From assembly GCF_004322395.1 (NCBI RefSeq), contig NZ_SCTW01000009.1:62001-126000 (forward strand): a stretch of DNA of 64,000 nucleotides. The letters are read 5' to 3'. This stretch comes from Methylobacter sp. Its GTDB lineage: Bacteria > Pseudomonadota > Gammaproteobacteria > Methylococcales > Methylomonadaceae. Below, piece after piece: positions 63,369-64,000 of this stretch (its first letter is position 1; each line of letters opens with the position of its first letter). The position numbers were made by a program, and so were the translations under genes. The notes under the pieces were generated by a model that made no database searches, was not told the DNA's origin, and saw nothing but the letters and a program-made list of their open reading frames with translations.

Positions 63369-63845
63369 ATGAAAAAACGTACTAAGTTGATATTACTTAC
63401 AATGATCCTGACTACTCCCGTCGCATTTGGGGCGGCTCATGATCATGAGAAAAAAGCCGATGCCCCGGCGGCAGCGAAGCCCTATACCTACAAAACTCCA
63501 AAGCTTAACCGCGCTCAATTCGATGCCTTGCTGGCCAAGCCCGAGCAGTTGCTGATTGTCGACGTACGTCGTCCTGACGAACTTAGCAAAATAGGCGGAT
63601 TCCCGTTTTATTTCAGCGTCCAAGCTAAAGAAATAGAAAACTCTTTAGCCTTCATTCCCAAGGATAGAGACATTGTCACGGTTTCAAATCACGCCGGTCG
63701 TGCAGGTGCGACAGCCGATCTGCTTGCCGCTAAAGGCTTTCATGTGGTTGGCGCGGTAGGTGCGCAAAACTACGAAGAAGAAGGCGGTAAGCTGGCAAAA
63801 ATAGAAATACCCGCACCTAAGCCGACGGCAGAGCAAAAGAAATAA
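63369..63845 (+). CDS. Rhodanese-like periplasmic protein without catalytic cysteine
   Basis: 158 residues with a signal peptide ending FGAAH, a His/Lys-rich linker (HDHEKKADAPAAAK) and a single rhodanese fold (LLIVDVRRPDELSKIGGFPF). The active-site loop reads VTVSNHAGRAG, where the canonical catalytic cysteine before R-x-G-x-R is replaced by asparagine. It therefore cannot form a persulfide in the usual way. It may be a structural or ligand-binding relative. The start at 63369 follows AAAGAGAAAA; an upstream in-frame ATG at 63318 adds a non-signal segment. Confidence 0.8.
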   Translation: MKKRTKLILLTMILTTPVAFGAAHDHEKKADAPAAAKPYTYKTPKLNRAQFDALLAKPEQLLIVDVRRPDELSKIGGFPFYFSVQAKEIENSLAFIPKDRDIVTVSNHAGRAGATADLLAAKGFHVVGAVGAQNYEEEGGKLAKIEIPAPKPTAEQKK

Positions 63846-63901
63846 TTTTGATCAAGCGATGCCGCAATAGCCGCGAACGCTTTTATTCTTGGAGTATGTT
63901 A

Positions 63902-64000
63902 ATGAAAAACAAACTATATCTCGCAGTGATGTGGGGACTTGCCGGTGCAGTGGTCGGAGAAGCCGGGGCGGCTGTGGATCTGTTCAACAGTCCGGTGGGT
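63902..64000 (+). CDS. Exported protein, N-terminal fragment (partial)
   Basis: The frame opens MKNKLYLAVMWGLAGAVVGE and runs off the window after 33 codons. A signal peptide (cleavage near GEAGAA) is visible; the mature part begins VDLFNSPVG. Fifty-six bases after the rhodanese-like gene and in the same direction, it may belong to the same operon. Too short to name. Confidence 0.7.
   Translation, partial: MKNKLYLAVMWGLAGAVVGEAGAAVDLFNSPVG

Noticed and set aside
1..64000. tRNA or rRNA genes
   Set aside because: No cloverleaf with a GGTTCGAATCC-type T arm or rRNA-like sequence was recognised by eye; a tRNAscan-SE run would settle it.

Overview
The window is chromosomal DNA of roughly even base composition from what looks like a gammaproteobacterium. 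The dcd / mrp(apbC) / metG / RnfB-like neighbourhood, the MdtABC-type pump, CysB-type regulator, YcgL and DUF2024 proteins all fit that class. The cytochrome c'/cytochrome b561 pair, draTG, PEP-CTERM protein and very high density of intergenic palindromes would suit a methanotroph-like (Methylococcales) genome, but that placement is an inference; no rRNA, tRNA or methane-oxidation gene is present.

Layout. 0-5.7 kb: the 3' end of speA, a HicAB toxin-antitoxin pair, an UPF0158 protein, a HEPN-like/LOTUS protein, DUF2024, a beta-hydroxyacid dehydrogenase, and rubredoxin with its reductase. 5.8-13.5 kb: a late-stage cobalamin cluster (bluB, cobT, cobS, cobC, cobD, cobQ, cbiB, cobU) covering lower-ligand synthesis, linker synthesis and nucleotide-loop assembly, but no corrin-ring genes. 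13.5-20.7 kb: housekeeping genes (mltB, ycgL, dcd, apbC, metG, RnfB-like ferredoxin, outer-membrane barrel). 20.7-29.3 kb: a sulfate-acquisition region (YezD-like protein, large porin, sulfate-binding protein, cysT, cysW, cysA, CysB-like regulator). The yezD/porin and sbp transcription units share an identically spaced 30-nt upstream motif that I propose as the regulator site. 29.7-34.3 kb: chrA with a DUF1259 protein, then a metallo-beta-lactamase-fold lipoprotein. 34.7-45.1 kb: a TetR regulator and a full RND efflux operon (adaptor, two RND pumps, outer-membrane factor) with palindromic elements between its genes.

45.2-48.7 kb is an accessory island. Small same-strand genes are separated by attC-like sites. 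Three of the four putative cassettes begin with a GTT-containing core whose reverse complement closes the same cassette. Two of the sites are occupied by REP elements, one of them carrying a REP-associated tyrosine transposase (RAYT). No integrase is seen, so it resembles a CALIN-type array. This and the HEPN/LOTUS protein are the best candidates for undescribed biology.

48.8-52.8 kb: an RNA-end repair pair (rtcA and a DUF504 protein) and draT-draG for post-translational nitrogenase control. 53.4-60.7 kb: tonB-exbB-exbD, a TonB-dependent receptor with an N-terminal coiled coil, an SMP-30-type lactonase and a Tat-exported dienelactone hydrolase, plausibly one uptake-and-hydrolysis system. 61-64 kb: cytochrome b561, cytochrome c', a catalytically dead rhodanese-like periplasmic protein and the start of another exported protein.

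Intergenic DNA is crowded with nested inverted repeats of several families. One family shows compensatory stem changes between copies, and another appears to have supplied the 5' end of cobS.
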